A stretch of 13,194 nucleotides of DNA, taken from the NCBI GenBank assembly GCA_025980625.1, contig JAICXG010000053.1:1-13194 (forward strand), in the 5' to 3' direction. The notes beneath the pieces are model-generated. The model ran no database searches and had not been told where the DNA came from. It worked only from the letters and a program-made list of their open reading frames with translations. The position numbers and the translations under genes were made by a program. Of the stretch, positions 1 to 7,584 are shown in pieces (position 1 is the stretch's first letter; every line of letters begins with the position of its first letter). Source of the stretch: Chthoniobacterales bacterium. GTDB taxonomy: Bacteria; Verrucomicrobiota; Verrucomicrobiia; Chthoniobacterales; UBA10450.

Positions 1-1
1 A

Positions 2-172
2 AACGCGCGGCTCGATTATTTCCCAATGAGCTTCGATGATAAACCGACCACCCCGCACCGATGGCCGCGCCAACCCTGGTTTGTCGAGACAGCCAACGTC
101 CACGGCCACGGCAATCTCATCATCTTCACCGATGGCAGCGTGAGTCAAACAGGCGACCTGATGCCGAGATAG
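2..172 (+). CDS. C-terminal fragment of prepilin-like protein with H-X9-DG motif
   Basis: An open frame enters from the left edge and ends at TAG 170-172, giving the last 56 residues. Near its end it reads VHGHGNLIIFTDGSVSQ. This contains His, nine residues, then Asp-Gly, which is the H-X9-DG motif seen at the C-terminus of prepilin-like (type II pseudopilin-processed) proteins abundant in Planctomycetes and Verrucomicrobiota. Such proteins normally start with a short leader cleaved at a prepilin site and a hydrophobic helix; that part lies outside the window. The next feature is a terminator hairpin 25 bases after the stop, which supports this as the true gene end. The assignment rests on one short motif plus the position at a C-terminus, so it is moderate. 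The function of the family is not well established and none is claimed here. Confidence 0.55.
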   Translation, partial: NARLDYFPMSFDDKPTTPHRWPRQPWFVETANVHGHGNLIIFTDGSVSQTGDLMPR

Positions 173-196
173 GAGTGAGTCATCCTGGCTGATTCG

Positions 197-229
197 GCCG
201 ACGGGCTTTTTGAGCCGGTCGGCTGTTTT
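197..229 (+). terminator. Rho-independent-like terminator after the prepilin-like gene
   Basis: GCCGACGGGC (197-206) pairs with GCCGGTCGGC (214-223), nine of ten pairs with one G-G mismatch, around the loop TTTTTGA. TGTTTT follows at 224-229. It sits 25 bases after the stop codon at 172 on the same strand. The T tract is short, so termination may be partial. Confidence 0.6.
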
Positions 230-317
230 GCAGTCAGGTCTCCGCGACGGCTGGAAGCGACTGCCGCCGAGTCAAGCGCTAAGCATGACTTGCGGAAAGC
301 TAAACCCTTTATCGTCT

Positions 318-342
318 CGTTCCCAAGTTGCACTTGGGAACG
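318..342. repeat. REP-like palindrome, 10-bp arms
   Basis: CGTTCCCAAG (318-327), loop TTGCA, CTTGGGAACG (333-342): ten perfectly paired bases. It resembles a widespread class of dispersed bacterial palindromes with TTCCCAAG/CTTGGGAA arms that often generate spurious short protein predictions. A diverged copy with the same arm and loop lengths lies at 1147-1167. No transposase of the REP-associated type is in the window. Confidence 0.7.
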
Positions 343-463
343 CTCGACTCTTAGCAATTGCCCTGCTTGCACCGCCTCTTCCATATGCTTGTGTTTGGGA
401 GTTAAATTCGGAAGCCAGGAATCCAGAAAAAGACGGATGATTTTGTAGTTCGCGATGTTTCGA

Positions 464-503
464 GGTCACTCCGCGGGATTGCTCGGCTGCGTTCGGGATG
501 ACC
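464..503. repeat. Dispersed intergenic repeat, imperfect inverted repeat
   Basis: The segment starts GGTCACTCCGCGGGATTG and ends TTCGGGATGACC, so its ends form an imperfect inverted repeat (GGTCA with TGACC). Read on the minus strand it encodes the GHPERSR-type peptide that I recognise from many spurious short ORFs in diverse bacteria, a hallmark of a dispersed intergenic repeat. Only one copy is in this window, so its repetitive nature is from recognition, not shown here. Confidence 0.4.
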
Positions 504-545
504 GGCGTTGCGGGAGATGAATTGGCTTCTCATTAACGCATCGAG

Positions 546-1019
546 ATGTTTACCTCGCGGCAAATGAAAAAGGCGAAAACGAAATCGAGCGCGGAAAAGC
601 ACCTCTCCTATCGCAATCCAGCCCTGCGCAGCGAGGCGTTCGACCGGGCGCTCCGCGAGGCAAAATTGCGGGTCGTGGGTCCCGGCGGTTTGCGCTCACT
701 TTTTGAAAAAGCCGCGAAAGAGGCAGCCTCGCTCCCGAGGCAGCGGTTTAAGGAGAATTGGCCGTATCTTCAGACAATGCTTCGGCTCATCCGCGCCTAT
801 GAGCGCGGCGAATACAGGCAGCTTTCGAATGCGCATCTGATGTGGGTCGTAGCCGCTCTCAACTATTTGGTGGACCCGTTCGATCTGATTCCGGATGGGA
901 CTCCGTTTCTCGGTTTTGTGGATGACGCGATCGTGGTCGGATTTATTGCCGATAAAACCCGGGAAGCGCTGGACGACTTCATGGTCTGGGAAACAAATGG
1001 CGCGAGTAATCCTGGATAG
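546..1019 (+). CDS. DUF1232 (YkvA-like) protein
   Basis: A 157-residue protein. Residues about 74-140 carry the DUF1232 core: a hydrophobic stretch with LNYLVDPFDLIPDGTPFLGF and VDDAIVVGFIADKTREAL, where the DPFDLIPD and DD motifs are the signature of the family (PF06803). Family members are small, often membrane-associated proteins of unknown biochemical function; I make no functional claim. The N-terminal 60 residues are rich in Lys, Arg and Ala and look like a basic, soluble extension. The start is uncertain: ATG at 546 and ATG at 564 (residue 7) are both possible and neither has a clear Shine-Dalgarno site. The gene stands alone, with repeat-rich DNA upstream and glgA converging on it from the right. 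It contains no copy of the CCTAACGA octamer that is common in the neighbouring operon. Confidence 0.85.
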   Translation: MFTSRQMKKAKTKSSAEKHLSYRNPALRSEAFDRALREAKLRVVGPGGLRSLFEKAAKEAASLPRQRFKENWPYLQTMLRLIRAYERGEYRQLSNAHLMWVVAALNYLVDPFDLIPDGTPFLGFVDDAIVVGFIADKTREALDDFMVWETNGASNPG

Positions 1020-1146
1020 CTTGCCGGAACAATTCCGCATTGGTCTGGCGGATGCGAGCTCATCCTGGTCTGCCCCACGATGTGGTTGCTCGTCTGCGTT
1101 CCTTTGCTCGTTAGTCACTTTGATGTGCTCGGCCCTTGCTCCCTCA

Positions 1147-1167
1147 TTCCCGGGTTGCTCTTGGGAA
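1147..1167. repeat. Diverged copy of the REP-like palindrome
   Basis: TTCCCGGG (1147-1154), loop TTGCT, CTTGGGAA (1160-1167). Arms pair with two G-T wobbles; arm length, loop length and the TTGC of the loop match the perfect copy at 318-342. It lies in the 224-bp convergent spacer between the DUF1232 gene and glgA, where a hairpin could also act as a weak transcript end. No T tract follows. Confidence 0.5.
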
Positions 1168-1243
1168 GGGATGTTCCGGGCCGAAGCGAACCTTGACTTG
1201 TGGGCAACATCCGGGCGCGTTGCCTGCATTCAGGGAAATGTTA

Positions 1244-2692
1244 TTAGGCAGCCGCGGCGGGATGTGAGATGAGCTGGCCGTAGAGACGCTCGTAACTTTC
1301 CGCGGCCACTTCCCAACTGAAATCCAAATCGATGGCGCGGCGCATGAGGCGCTCCCATTCCTCGCGCTGCATGAAAATTTCTTTGGCGCGCTTGATTGCG
1401 TCCCAGAGCGGTTCGCTGCCGTATTCGTAAAAGAGGAAACCGTAGCCGGTATTGGTCGCAGGGTCGTAGTCCACGATAATCTGTTCGACGCCGCGAGTGC
1501 CGCGGGCGATCGGGAGAACGCCGTACTTCAGGCTGTGCATCGCGCTGAAGGCGCCCGGCTCGACCCGCGACGGGATGAGGGCGAGGTCGCTCCCGCCTTC
1601 GATGAGATGGGCGAGTTTCTCGTCATAGTCCTGGATGTAGGCGAGCCGATCGACGTAACGCCTCGCGGCGATGGCAAGCGCGGTCTCAAAGGCGGCATCA
1701 CCTTTGCCGAGGATCACGAGCCGGACATCATCAGCCAGCAGGCGGTCGAGCACGGGCATGAGAATGTCGAACCCTTTGGTCTCGACGGTGCGTGTGACCA
1801 TCCCGAAGACGGGGCCGCGCGGCGCGGGCGCGAGCTGGAGTTGGTCGAGCAGAGCGTTGCGCGAGACGGCTTTGATTTCGAGGCGGCCGGCATCGTAACG
1901 GGCAGGAAGGAACTTATCAGTCGCCGGGTTCCAGCGTTTGTAATCGGCGCCGCCGAGAATGCCGGTGAGTTTGTGCGCCTGCTCGCGCAGAACGACATCG
2001 AGCCCTTCGCCGAAGCCGGGCGTTTGGATTTCCTGCGCATAGACCTGGCTGGAGACGACGATGCGATCGGCGAAAAGGAGGCCGCCTTTGAGAAGGTTGA
2101 GCCGGCCGAAAAACTCGAGCCCGGTGGGTTCGAAATAGCGCCCCGGCAGATTCGTTAGGGGGAAATCCCAGCTGTCGAAGCTGCCCTGCTCGGCGAGGTG
2201 ATGGATCGAGAGGACGGTGGCGAAGGGGAGACCCTGGTGGCGCACGAGCACGGGAACGAGCGCGGCCGGCCAGTTGTGGCAATGCAAGATCTCGGGGCTG
2301 GGCGTCATCCGCCGCGCCAGCTCGACCGCGGCTTTGTCGAAGAAGATGAATCGCGCGGCGTTATCGGGGTAGGGCTCGCCGCGTTCCTGATAAACGCCGG
2401 GGCGATCGTAAAGCTCGTCGCAGCGGACAAAAAAGATTTGCAGATCCTCCGCCGTGCGCCCTTCGAGGAGATCGGCCGAAAGGTTTTTCTCGCCTAACGA
2501 AATCTCGAGGCTGACGTGGAGTGGTTTGGTCTTGAGCTTCTTGTTCTCGCGCACCTCGCGATAAAACGGCATCGCGAGGGCGATCTCGTGGCCCCGCGCC
2601 TTGATCTCGCGCGGGAGGGCGACAAGAATGTCGGCGAGCGCGCCGGAGCGGGCGAGCGGCCAACCTTCGCTGCTGATCATGAGAATGCGCAT
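1244..2692 (-). CDS. glgA: Glycogen synthase-like glycosyltransferase (GT5)
   Basis: A 482-aa protein from ATG at 2692; an upstream TTG frame extension (to 2737) runs through tandem repeats and is unlikely. It aligns by eye with bacterial GlgA, which transfers glucose from ADP-glucose to growing alpha-1,4-glucan. N-terminal Rossmann half: MRILMISSEGWPLARSGALAD with the sugar-nucleotide loop (usually KTGGLAD) as RSGALAD at 15-21, HNW at 139-141, SIHHLAEQGSF at 162-172. C-terminal half: GGADYKRWNP at 247-256, TVETKGFD at 302-309, and PSRVEPGAFSAMHSLKYG at 374-391, matching the PSR-EPCG-Q-LKYG acceptor/nucleotide site. The Lys-Thr-Gly-Gly loop and the Cys of EPCG are changed, so substrate preference could differ from canonical GlgA. 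It is the last gene of the ileS-lspA-cca-glgA block, 57 bases after cca. No good ribosome site is visible. Confidence 0.85.
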   Translation of the reverse strand: MRILMISSEGWPLARSGALADILVALPREIKARGHEIALAMPFYREVRENKKLKTKPLHVSLEISLGEKNLSADLLEGRTAEDLQIFFVRCDELYDRPGVYQERGEPYPDNAARFIFFDKAAVELARRMTPSPEILHCHNWPAALVPVLVRHQGLPFATVLSIHHLAEQGSFDSWDFPLTNLPGRYFEPTGLEFFGRLNLLKGGLLFADRIVVSSQVYAQEIQTPGFGEGLDVVLREQAHKLTGILGGADYKRWNPATDKFLPARYDAGRLEIKAVSRNALLDQLQLAPAPRGPVFGMVTRTVETKGFDILMPVLDRLLADDVRLVILGKGDAAFETALAIAARRYVDRLAYIQDYDEKLAHLIEGGSDLALIPSRVEPGAFSAMHSLKYGVLPIARGTRGVEQIIVDYDPATNTGYGFLFYEYGSEPLWDAIKRAKEIFMQREEWERLMRRAIDLDFSWEVAAESYERLYGQLISHPAAAA

Positions 2693-2694
2693 GG

Positions 2695-2771
2695 GCGTTG
2701 GAGCGTTGGAGCGGCCTTCGGTGTTACATCGCTTCAACTCTTCAACGCTTCAACCCTTCAACCCTTCAACG
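2695..2771. repeat. 8-bp tandem repeats spanning the cca end and glgA leader
   Basis: Two copies of GCGTTGGA (2695-2702, 2703-2710), then five copies of CTTCAACN in perfect 8-base register (2732-2739, 2740-2747, 2748-2755, 2756-2763, 2764-2771; last base T, G, C, C, G). The first set is nearly complementary to the second: GTTGGAGCGTTGGAG (2697-2711) against CTTCAACGCTTCAAC (2740-2754), with G-T wobbles. The array runs through the cca stop codon (2750-2752) and encodes its last residues, and it ends two bases from the glgA start. Confidence 0.75.
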
Positions 2772-4078
2772 AACTCCGTCTTCACCCAGGCCAGTGCTTC
2801 CGCCCGGTCGCGCAGCGTTCCTTCCAGTTGGCGCGTCTCGACCGCTTCGAGGATCTCGCCAAAGATCGGCCCCGGCTTTAAGCCGAGCGCAATCAGGTCA
2901 TCGCCCCTAACGAGCGGTGGCGGAATGATCGGTTCGTTCGCGAATTCCTCCTGTTTGCGCACGAGGTAATCATAATTGTCCAGCATGCCGTGGCTGCCCA
3001 GGCAATCGACGCGATGCAGCTCCAGTTCGTCGGTAAAATGCGGGCGCGCCATGAACCTTTTGAGACGCGCGACCCGCATGTTGGGCGCGTCCTTGAAAAC
3101 CATGTGCTGTTCGACCATTTCGACCGTCGCCTCGATCTCGGCCCGGGAAAAACGGAGCCGATGCATGAGCGCGTCCGTCATCGCCGCGCCGACTTTATCG
3201 TGGCCGCTGAAGCGAATCCGACCGGTTTCATCGACCGTGGCGGTCGGAGGTTTGCCGATATCGTGAAAGAGGACACTGAGGACAAGCGGGAGCGAGACTT
3301 CGTTAGGCAGGAGCGAAAGCATGAGCCGGGTGTGCTGGAAAACATCGCCTTCCGGGTGAAATTGCGGCGGTTGTGCGCAGCCTTTGAGGGCCTCGACTTC
3401 GGGCAGGATTGCTTTCATCAGACCGCTGGCGTCGAGCAGGTCCCAGCCGCGAACGCGATGTGGCGAGAGGAAGATTTTCACCAGCTCATCGCGAATACGT
3501 TCCGCGCTGATGGCGTTGATCGTGTCCGCTGCCCTGACGATCGCGGCCCAGGTGGCCGGCTCGATTTCAAACTCGAGGACGGTGGCGAAGCGGACCGCGC
3601 GGAGGAGGCGGAGCCGATCTTCGCTGAAGCGCTGCGCCGGGTCGCCAATCGCCCTAACGAGACGGGCGGCGAGATCGGCGCGGCCGCCGACGAAATCAAT
3701 CACGGCGTCGTTAGGGGGGTCGTAGAACATGCCGTTGATGGTGAAGTCGCGCCGCCGGGCGTCTTCTTCCGGCGAAGAAAAATTCACGGCCACGGGATGG
3801 CGCCCGTCGAGATACGCGCCATCGGAGCGGAAGGTCGCGACCTCGAATTGAAAATCATTTTCCAAAACAACGATGACGCCGAAATGCGCCCCGACAGCGT
3901 AGGTGCGGCGGAAAATTTTCTGCACCTGCTCCGGGCGCGCGTCGGTTGCGATGTCGATGTCTTTCGGGGTCACGCCCCTAACGAGATCGCGGACGCAGCC
4001 GCCGGCCCAGTAGGCCAGGTGCCCGGCGGCGCGCAGTCGATCGACGAGGCTGCGCGCGGTGTCGAGCATTGGGTTCAT
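2750..4078 (-). CDS. cca: tRNA nucleotidyltransferase / poly(A) polymerase family with HD domain
   Basis: About 442 aa from ATG at 4078, which has GGTGGA four bases upstream; GTG at 4087 is an alternative in frame. The class II nucleotidyltransferase head is clear: GGCVRD at 26-31, the metal-binding DID at 40-42, RRRDFTINGM at 108-117, and EDRLRLLRAVRF at 153-164. An HD-type domain follows: HPEGDVFQHT about 241-250, FHDIGKP about 271-277, and SGHD about 291-294. CCA enzymes add or repair the 3' CCA of tRNAs; members with an HD domain usually also have phosphohydrolase activity. Poly(A) polymerases share the head, so CCA specificity is inferred from the family. Four CCTAACGA octamers lie inside the start-proximal and central parts and one near the C-terminus. 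The last codons are made of the 8-bp repeat described separately, giving an EFVEGLKG tail. Confidence 0.9.
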   Translation of the reverse strand: MNPMLDTARSLVDRLRAAGHLAYWAGGCVRDLVRGVTPKDIDIATDARPEQVQKIFRRTYAVGAHFGVIVVLENDFQFEVATFRSDGAYLDGRHPVAVNFSSPEEDARRRDFTINGMFYDPPNDAVIDFVGGRADLAARLVRAIGDPAQRFSEDRLRLLRAVRFATVLEFEIEPATWAAIVRAADTINAISAERIRDELVKIFLSPHRVRGWDLLDASGLMKAILPEVEALKGCAQPPQFHPEGDVFQHTRLMLSLLPNEVSLPLVLSVLFHDIGKPPTATVDETGRIRFSGHDKVGAAMTDALMHRLRFSRAEIEATVEMVEQHMVFKDAPNMRVARLKRFMARPHFTDELELHRVDCLGSHGMLDNYDYLVRKQEEFANEPIIPPPLVRGDDLIALGLKPGPIFGEILEAVETRQLEGTLRDRAEALAWVKTEFVEGLKG

Positions 4079-4088
4079 CACGTCCACC

Positions 4089-4111
4089 GCCTAACGTCGC
4101 CGTTTAGGCGC
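4089..4111. repeat. Small palindrome in the lspA-cca spacer
   Basis: CGCCTAA (4089-4095 region) and TTAGGCG (4105-4111) form a 7-bp inverted repeat with a loop of about nine bases. The left arm holds a CCTAACG, one base short of the abundant octamer. It lies just upstream of the cca start (minus strand) inside the 97-106 bp gap after lspA. It could be a processing or attenuation hairpin, or chance. Confidence 0.3.
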
Positions 4112-4184
4112 GACTGTCGAGGATAGCCCAACCGGCGGCGATGCTCGGTGAAGAAGCGAAAGACGCGATGGTCATCGACCGCCG

Positions 4185-4670
4185 TCAGTCGACGGATTCG
4201 TTAGGCGCTAGGCGGCGCGAGTCACGGAAGGAATAAACCATAAAGCAGACGACGGCGATGCAGATGCAGGAGTCGGCGACGTTGAAAGCCGGCCAGGGAT
4301 TGGCGAAGGGGATGTGCAGGTTGAAGAGGAGAAAATCAATCACATGACCGTGAACGAGGCGATCGGTGAGGTTGCCGAGAATGCCGGCCATGAGCAGAGC
4401 GAGGGCGACCCGCCGCCACGGATCCGTCGAGCTCCCCCTAACGAGAAGGACGGCTGCGACAATCAGGGCGACACAGGAAAGCGCGATGAAGAAGCCATTG
4501 TTGTTTTGGAACTTGCCGAAAGCCGCGCCGGTGTTGGTCACGTGGACGATGGAGAAAAAGTCCGGGACGATCGGGTCCGGCTCGTAGGGATCGATGAAAC
4601 GGAGAACGAGATACTTCGTCACCTGATCGAGCACATAAAGCGGCAGTGTGAGATAGAAAAAAATTCTCAC
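4185..4670 (-). CDS. lspA: Lipoprotein signal peptidase
   Basis: 161 aa, an inner-membrane aspartic protease that removes the signal peptide of diacylglyceryl-modified prolipoproteins. I start it at GTG 4670 because GTGA overlaps the ileS stop TGA by four bases, a typical translational coupling, and because the protein then begins with a hydrophobic helix (about residues 3-17). The longer frame from 4766 would add 32 Arg/Pro-rich residues that are ileS read out of frame. Signatures: LDQVTK at 14-19, NTGAAFG at 46-52, GNLTDR at 99-104 and FNVAD at 129-133; Asp103 and Asp133 are the expected catalytic pair. Four hydrophobic segments (about 3-24, 58-78, 87-107, 131-147) fit the family topology, and length matches the usual 150-170. 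The stop region carries a CCTAACGA octamer (4198-4205) coding for Pro-Asn-Glu. Confidence 0.93.
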   Translation of the reverse strand: MRIFFYLTLPLYVLDQVTKYLVLRFIDPYEPDPIVPDFFSIVHVTNTGAAFGKFQNNNGFFIALSCVALIVAAVLLVRGSSTDPWRRVALALLMAGILGNLTDRLVHGHVIDFLLFNLHIPFANPWPAFNVADSCICIAVVCFMVYSFRDSRRLAPNESVD

Positions 4671-7393
4671 GCGCGTGCTTCGATGACGGCGGCGCAGCGA
4701 TCGCACAGGTCTGGGTGAGCCGCGATCGCACCGACACTCGGGCGATGGCGCCAGCAGCGGGCGCACTTCTTGTTAGGCGTGCGCGTGATTGTGGCCCGAG
4801 CTTCCGCGGCCGCTCGCAGCGTGAGATCGCTCAGGATGAAGAATTCCTCGAGTTCTTCACGCGGAATTGAAGTCACAAAACGCTCGTCGCATTCCAGGAC
4901 AACCGCGGCTTCGAGCGCATTGCCGATGAGCTTTTCCTGACGCGCCTTTTCGATCGCCTGGCCGATAACGGCGCGGAGCTTGAGCAGTTCGTCGACCATT
5001 TCGCGGGCGAGCGGGTCGCGCTGCGATTCGTTAGGCTCGGGGAAAAGCTGGAGGTGAACGGAGCGGTCGTTCCCGGCGCGATGACCCCACGCTTCCTCGG
5101 CCGTAAAGACGAGGATCGGCGCGAGAAGCTTGCAGAGCGCTTCGAAAATCTGACTCATCGCCGCCTGCGTTCCGCGGCGACGCGGCGAATCGGGCGCGTC
5201 GCAATAGAGCCGGTCCTTGGTAATATCGATGTAGAGGCTGCTCAAATCGACGGCACAAAATTGATTCAGCGCCTGGTAAACCTTGTGGAATTCGTAGGCG
5301 GCATAGGCGGCGCGGCAGTCGTCGATCACCTGCTGGAGCCGCTCGAGAATCCATCGATCGACGATCGTGAACTCGGACGGAGGCGCGGAAGTTGATCCCT
5401 CCGGAAAAGCGACATCACAAAGATTGCCTAACAAGATCCGGAGCGTGTTCCTGATCCGGCGATAGGTGTCGCCGAGGCGGGTGAACATTTCTTCCGAGAA
5501 CGGCACATCGTCCGTATAATTGATGCTGCTGACCCAGAGCCTAACGAGATCGGCGCCATGCCGGTTGACGAAATGGCCGGCGTCCATCGGCTTGCTGTAG
5601 GTGCCCGATTTGGAGATTTTTTTGCCGTCAAGATCGACCACGAAACCGTGCGTGACACAGGTCTTGTAGGGCGCGCGGTTGTGGAGCGCGACGCTCGTCA
5701 TGAGCGAGGATTGGAACCAGCCGCGATGCTGGTCGGTTGCTTCCAGATACATATCGGCGGGATCGCGCAGCGCGGGATGGCGGGCGCAGACCGCGAAATG
5801 GGAGACACCGCTGTCGATCCAGACGTCGATCGTGTCGTTGCGATGGCGGGTGCCTTCGGGCAGGGCGAGCGCGCGGGCGAGCGCGGCATCGTCGAGCTCG
5901 AACCAAATGTTGGAGCCGCGCTCCGCGACGAGGTCGGCGAGCCGGCGAATGACGGCGGGATCGAGAATCGCCTCATTGTTAGGCGAATAAAACACCGGCA
6001 GCGGCACGCCCCAGCTCCGCTGCCGCGAGATCACCCAATCGGGGCGGGCTTCGACCGTGCCGGCGATGCGGTTTTCGCCCCAGGCGGGAATCCAGTTCAC
6101 CTCCGTGATGGCCTGGAGCGCCGGTTGCCGGAGCTGATCGATGCGGATGAAGAACTGCTCGACGGCGCGAAAGATAATGGGCGTCTTCGAGCGCCAACAG
6201 TAGGGATAGGAGTGCTGATAAGGCTGTTCGGCGACGAGCATGCCGCGGTCGCGCAGCAGCCTAACGATCTCGGGATTAGCATCAAAGACGTAATGACCAA
6301 CCAACTCAGGCAGGCCGACCTCGGCGGTGTATCGGCCGTGATCATCGACTGGAGAAAGAATCGGCAGGCTGTTCGTTTTGCCTAACGAGTAATCATCCTC
6401 GCCATGTCCGGGCGCGATGTGGACCGCGCCGGTGCCGGTGTCCATCGTGACAAAGTCGGCCGTGAGCACGATCGCGGTGCGCGGGAGGAAGGGATGCTGT
6501 GCGCCAATGCCCTCGAGCTTGACGCCGGGAAAGGACTCGACCGGTTCTCCGGCTGGCTCGAAGCCGCTGGCCTGACAAAAAGAGGCGACCAGCTTGTCCG
6601 CCAAGACGAGCATTTCCGATCGGCCCTGGTGGCGAAATTCCTGCAGAACATAAAGCTCCTTTGGATGAACCGCGATGGCGAGGTTCGCCGGCAGGGTCCA
6701 CGGCGTCGTCGTCCAGATAACGATACTTGCTTTGTCTTTAAAGGCGCCAGTGACGATGGGAAATTTGACCCACGCGGCGGCGTCGGTCCGGTCCTGGTAT
6801 TCGACCTCGGCCTCAGCGAGGGCGGTTTGCGCGCCAGTGCTCCAGAAGACCGGCTTGAGCGATTTATAAACGAGGCCGTGCTCGACGAAGATGGCGAACG
6901 CGCGCAGGATCTCGGCTTCGTAGCCCGGATTCATCGTTAGGTAAGGATGATCCCAGTCGCCAAAGACACCGAGTCGTTTGAATTGTTCGCGCTGAATGTC
7001 GATGAATTTGCGGGCGAAAGCGGCAGAACGCTCGCGCACCTCGAGCGGTGAAAGGTCGCGGCTTTCTTTCACCACTTTGTACTCGATGGGCAGCCCGTGG
7101 CAGTCCCACCCCGGCACAAACGGCGCGCGAAAACCGGCCATGGTCTTCGATTTCACGACCAGGTCCTTGAGGATTTTGTTCAGCGCCGTGCCCATATGGA
7201 CATCGCCGTTGGCAAAGGGCGGACCGTCGTGCAGAACGAAAAGCTCGCTTTCGGAGCGGGCGGCCTGGATGCGGCCGTAGAGGTCCGACGCTTCCCATTT
7301 TGCAAGCATCTCCGGCTCCCGGTTGGTCAGGCCGGCTTTCATCGGGAAATCGGTGTGCGGGAGGTTGAGCGTCTCCTTGTAATTCTGGCTCAT
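4667..7393 (-). CDS. ileS: Isoleucyl-tRNA synthetase
   Basis: 908 aa; charges tRNA-Ile in the cytoplasm and edits misactivated valine. Landmarks: HMGT (HIGH-type ATP motif) at 66-69, GWDCHGLP at 95-102, WTTTPWTLPANLA near 235 and TGTGAVHIAPGHGEDDY near 325 in the CP1 editing domain, WISRQRSWGVP near 460, and KISKS (KMSKS loop) at 592-596. The anticodon-binding domain follows, and a C-terminal zinc site C877, C880, C897, C900 (CARC and CDRC) is present as in bacterial-type enzymes. Start ATG 7393 gives the usual MSQNYKETLNLPHTDFPMK opening. It is the first gene of the minus-strand block and is divergent from dsbA-vkor. No clear promoter or T-box structure is visible in the 191 bases before it. 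Seven or more CCTAAC-core words fall within the gene. Confidence 0.97.
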   Translation of the reverse strand: MSQNYKETLNLPHTDFPMKAGLTNREPEMLAKWEASDLYGRIQAARSESELFVLHDGPPFANGDVHMGTALNKILKDLVVKSKTMAGFRAPFVPGWDCHGLPIEYKVVKESRDLSPLEVRERSAAFARKFIDIQREQFKRLGVFGDWDHPYLTMNPGYEAEILRAFAIFVEHGLVYKSLKPVFWSTGAQTALAEAEVEYQDRTDAAAWVKFPIVTGAFKDKASIVIWTTTPWTLPANLAIAVHPKELYVLQEFRHQGRSEMLVLADKLVASFCQASGFEPAGEPVESFPGVKLEGIGAQHPFLPRTAIVLTADFVTMDTGTGAVHIAPGHGEDDYSLGKTNSLPILSPVDDHGRYTAEVGLPELVGHYVFDANPEIVRLLRDRGMLVAEQPYQHSYPYCWRSKTPIIFRAVEQFFIRIDQLRQPALQAITEVNWIPAWGENRIAGTVEARPDWVISRQRSWGVPLPVFYSPNNEAILDPAVIRRLADLVAERGSNIWFELDDAALARALALPEGTRHRNDTIDVWIDSGVSHFAVCARHPALRDPADMYLEATDQHRGWFQSSLMTSVALHNRAPYKTCVTHGFVVDLDGKKISKSGTYSKPMDAGHFVNRHGADLVRLWVSSINYTDDVPFSEEMFTRLGDTYRRIRNTLRILLGNLCDVAFPEGSTSAPPSEFTIVDRWILERLQQVIDDCRAAYAAYEFHKVYQALNQFCAVDLSSLYIDITKDRLYCDAPDSPRRRGTQAAMSQIFEALCKLLAPILVFTAEEAWGHRAGNDRSVHLQLFPEPNESQRDPLAREMVDELLKLRAVIGQAIEKARQEKLIGNALEAAVVLECDERFVTSIPREELEEFFILSDLTLRAAAEARATITRTPNKKCARCWRHRPSVGAIAAHPDLCDRCAAVIEARA

Positions 7394-7525
7394 GGCGGAG
7401 GGGCGACGCTAACATTGAGACCTGCGAATGCAACGCGCGCGGAGGAGAGCAGCGAATGACGAAATCGGAAGCCCTAACGAGAGGAGTGTTTGCTTTTTCC
7501 TCCATTATTCTGCGCAGTTTTTATT

Positions 7526-7552
7526 TTGAGCCGGTGGAGAAAGGGTTAAAAT
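7526..7552 (+). promoter_or_regulatory. Possible promoter for dsbA-vkor
   Basis: TTGAGC (7526-7531) and TAAAAT (7547-7552), five of six to the -10 consensus, but with a short 15-base spacer. It falls in an AT-richer stretch and would place the transcript start near 7559, about 26 bases before the ATG at 7585. The alternative ATG at 7456 lies upstream of it. Confidence 0.3.
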
Positions 7553-7584
7553 TCGCGGCCAATGCAATCGAGTCCCGCAGTTTT

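Larger units (their letters stand above)
230..545. other. Gene-free spacer rich in short intergenic repeats
   Basis: I see no convincing gene in this stretch; the short open frames here have no plausible domains or start signals. It holds a perfect palindrome at 318-342 and a second repeat-like segment at 464-503, both described separately. The remainder, including 409-436, resembles degraded intergenic repeat sequence. No obvious promoter for the gene starting at 546 stands out. Confidence 0.6.

Noticed and set aside
2990..4126. Long open frame (378 codons) on the plus strand
   Set aside because: It is antisense to cca, whose catalytic motifs are intact; the plus-strand product has no recognisable domain and its length is expected in GC-rich DNA.
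4088..4184. Possible 23-codon ORF between lspA and cca (minus strand)
   Set aside because: Very short, with no supporting signal; likely chance.
5558..6385. 275-codon plus-strand open frame
   Set aside because: Antisense to the core of ileS; shadow of GC-rich coding sequence.
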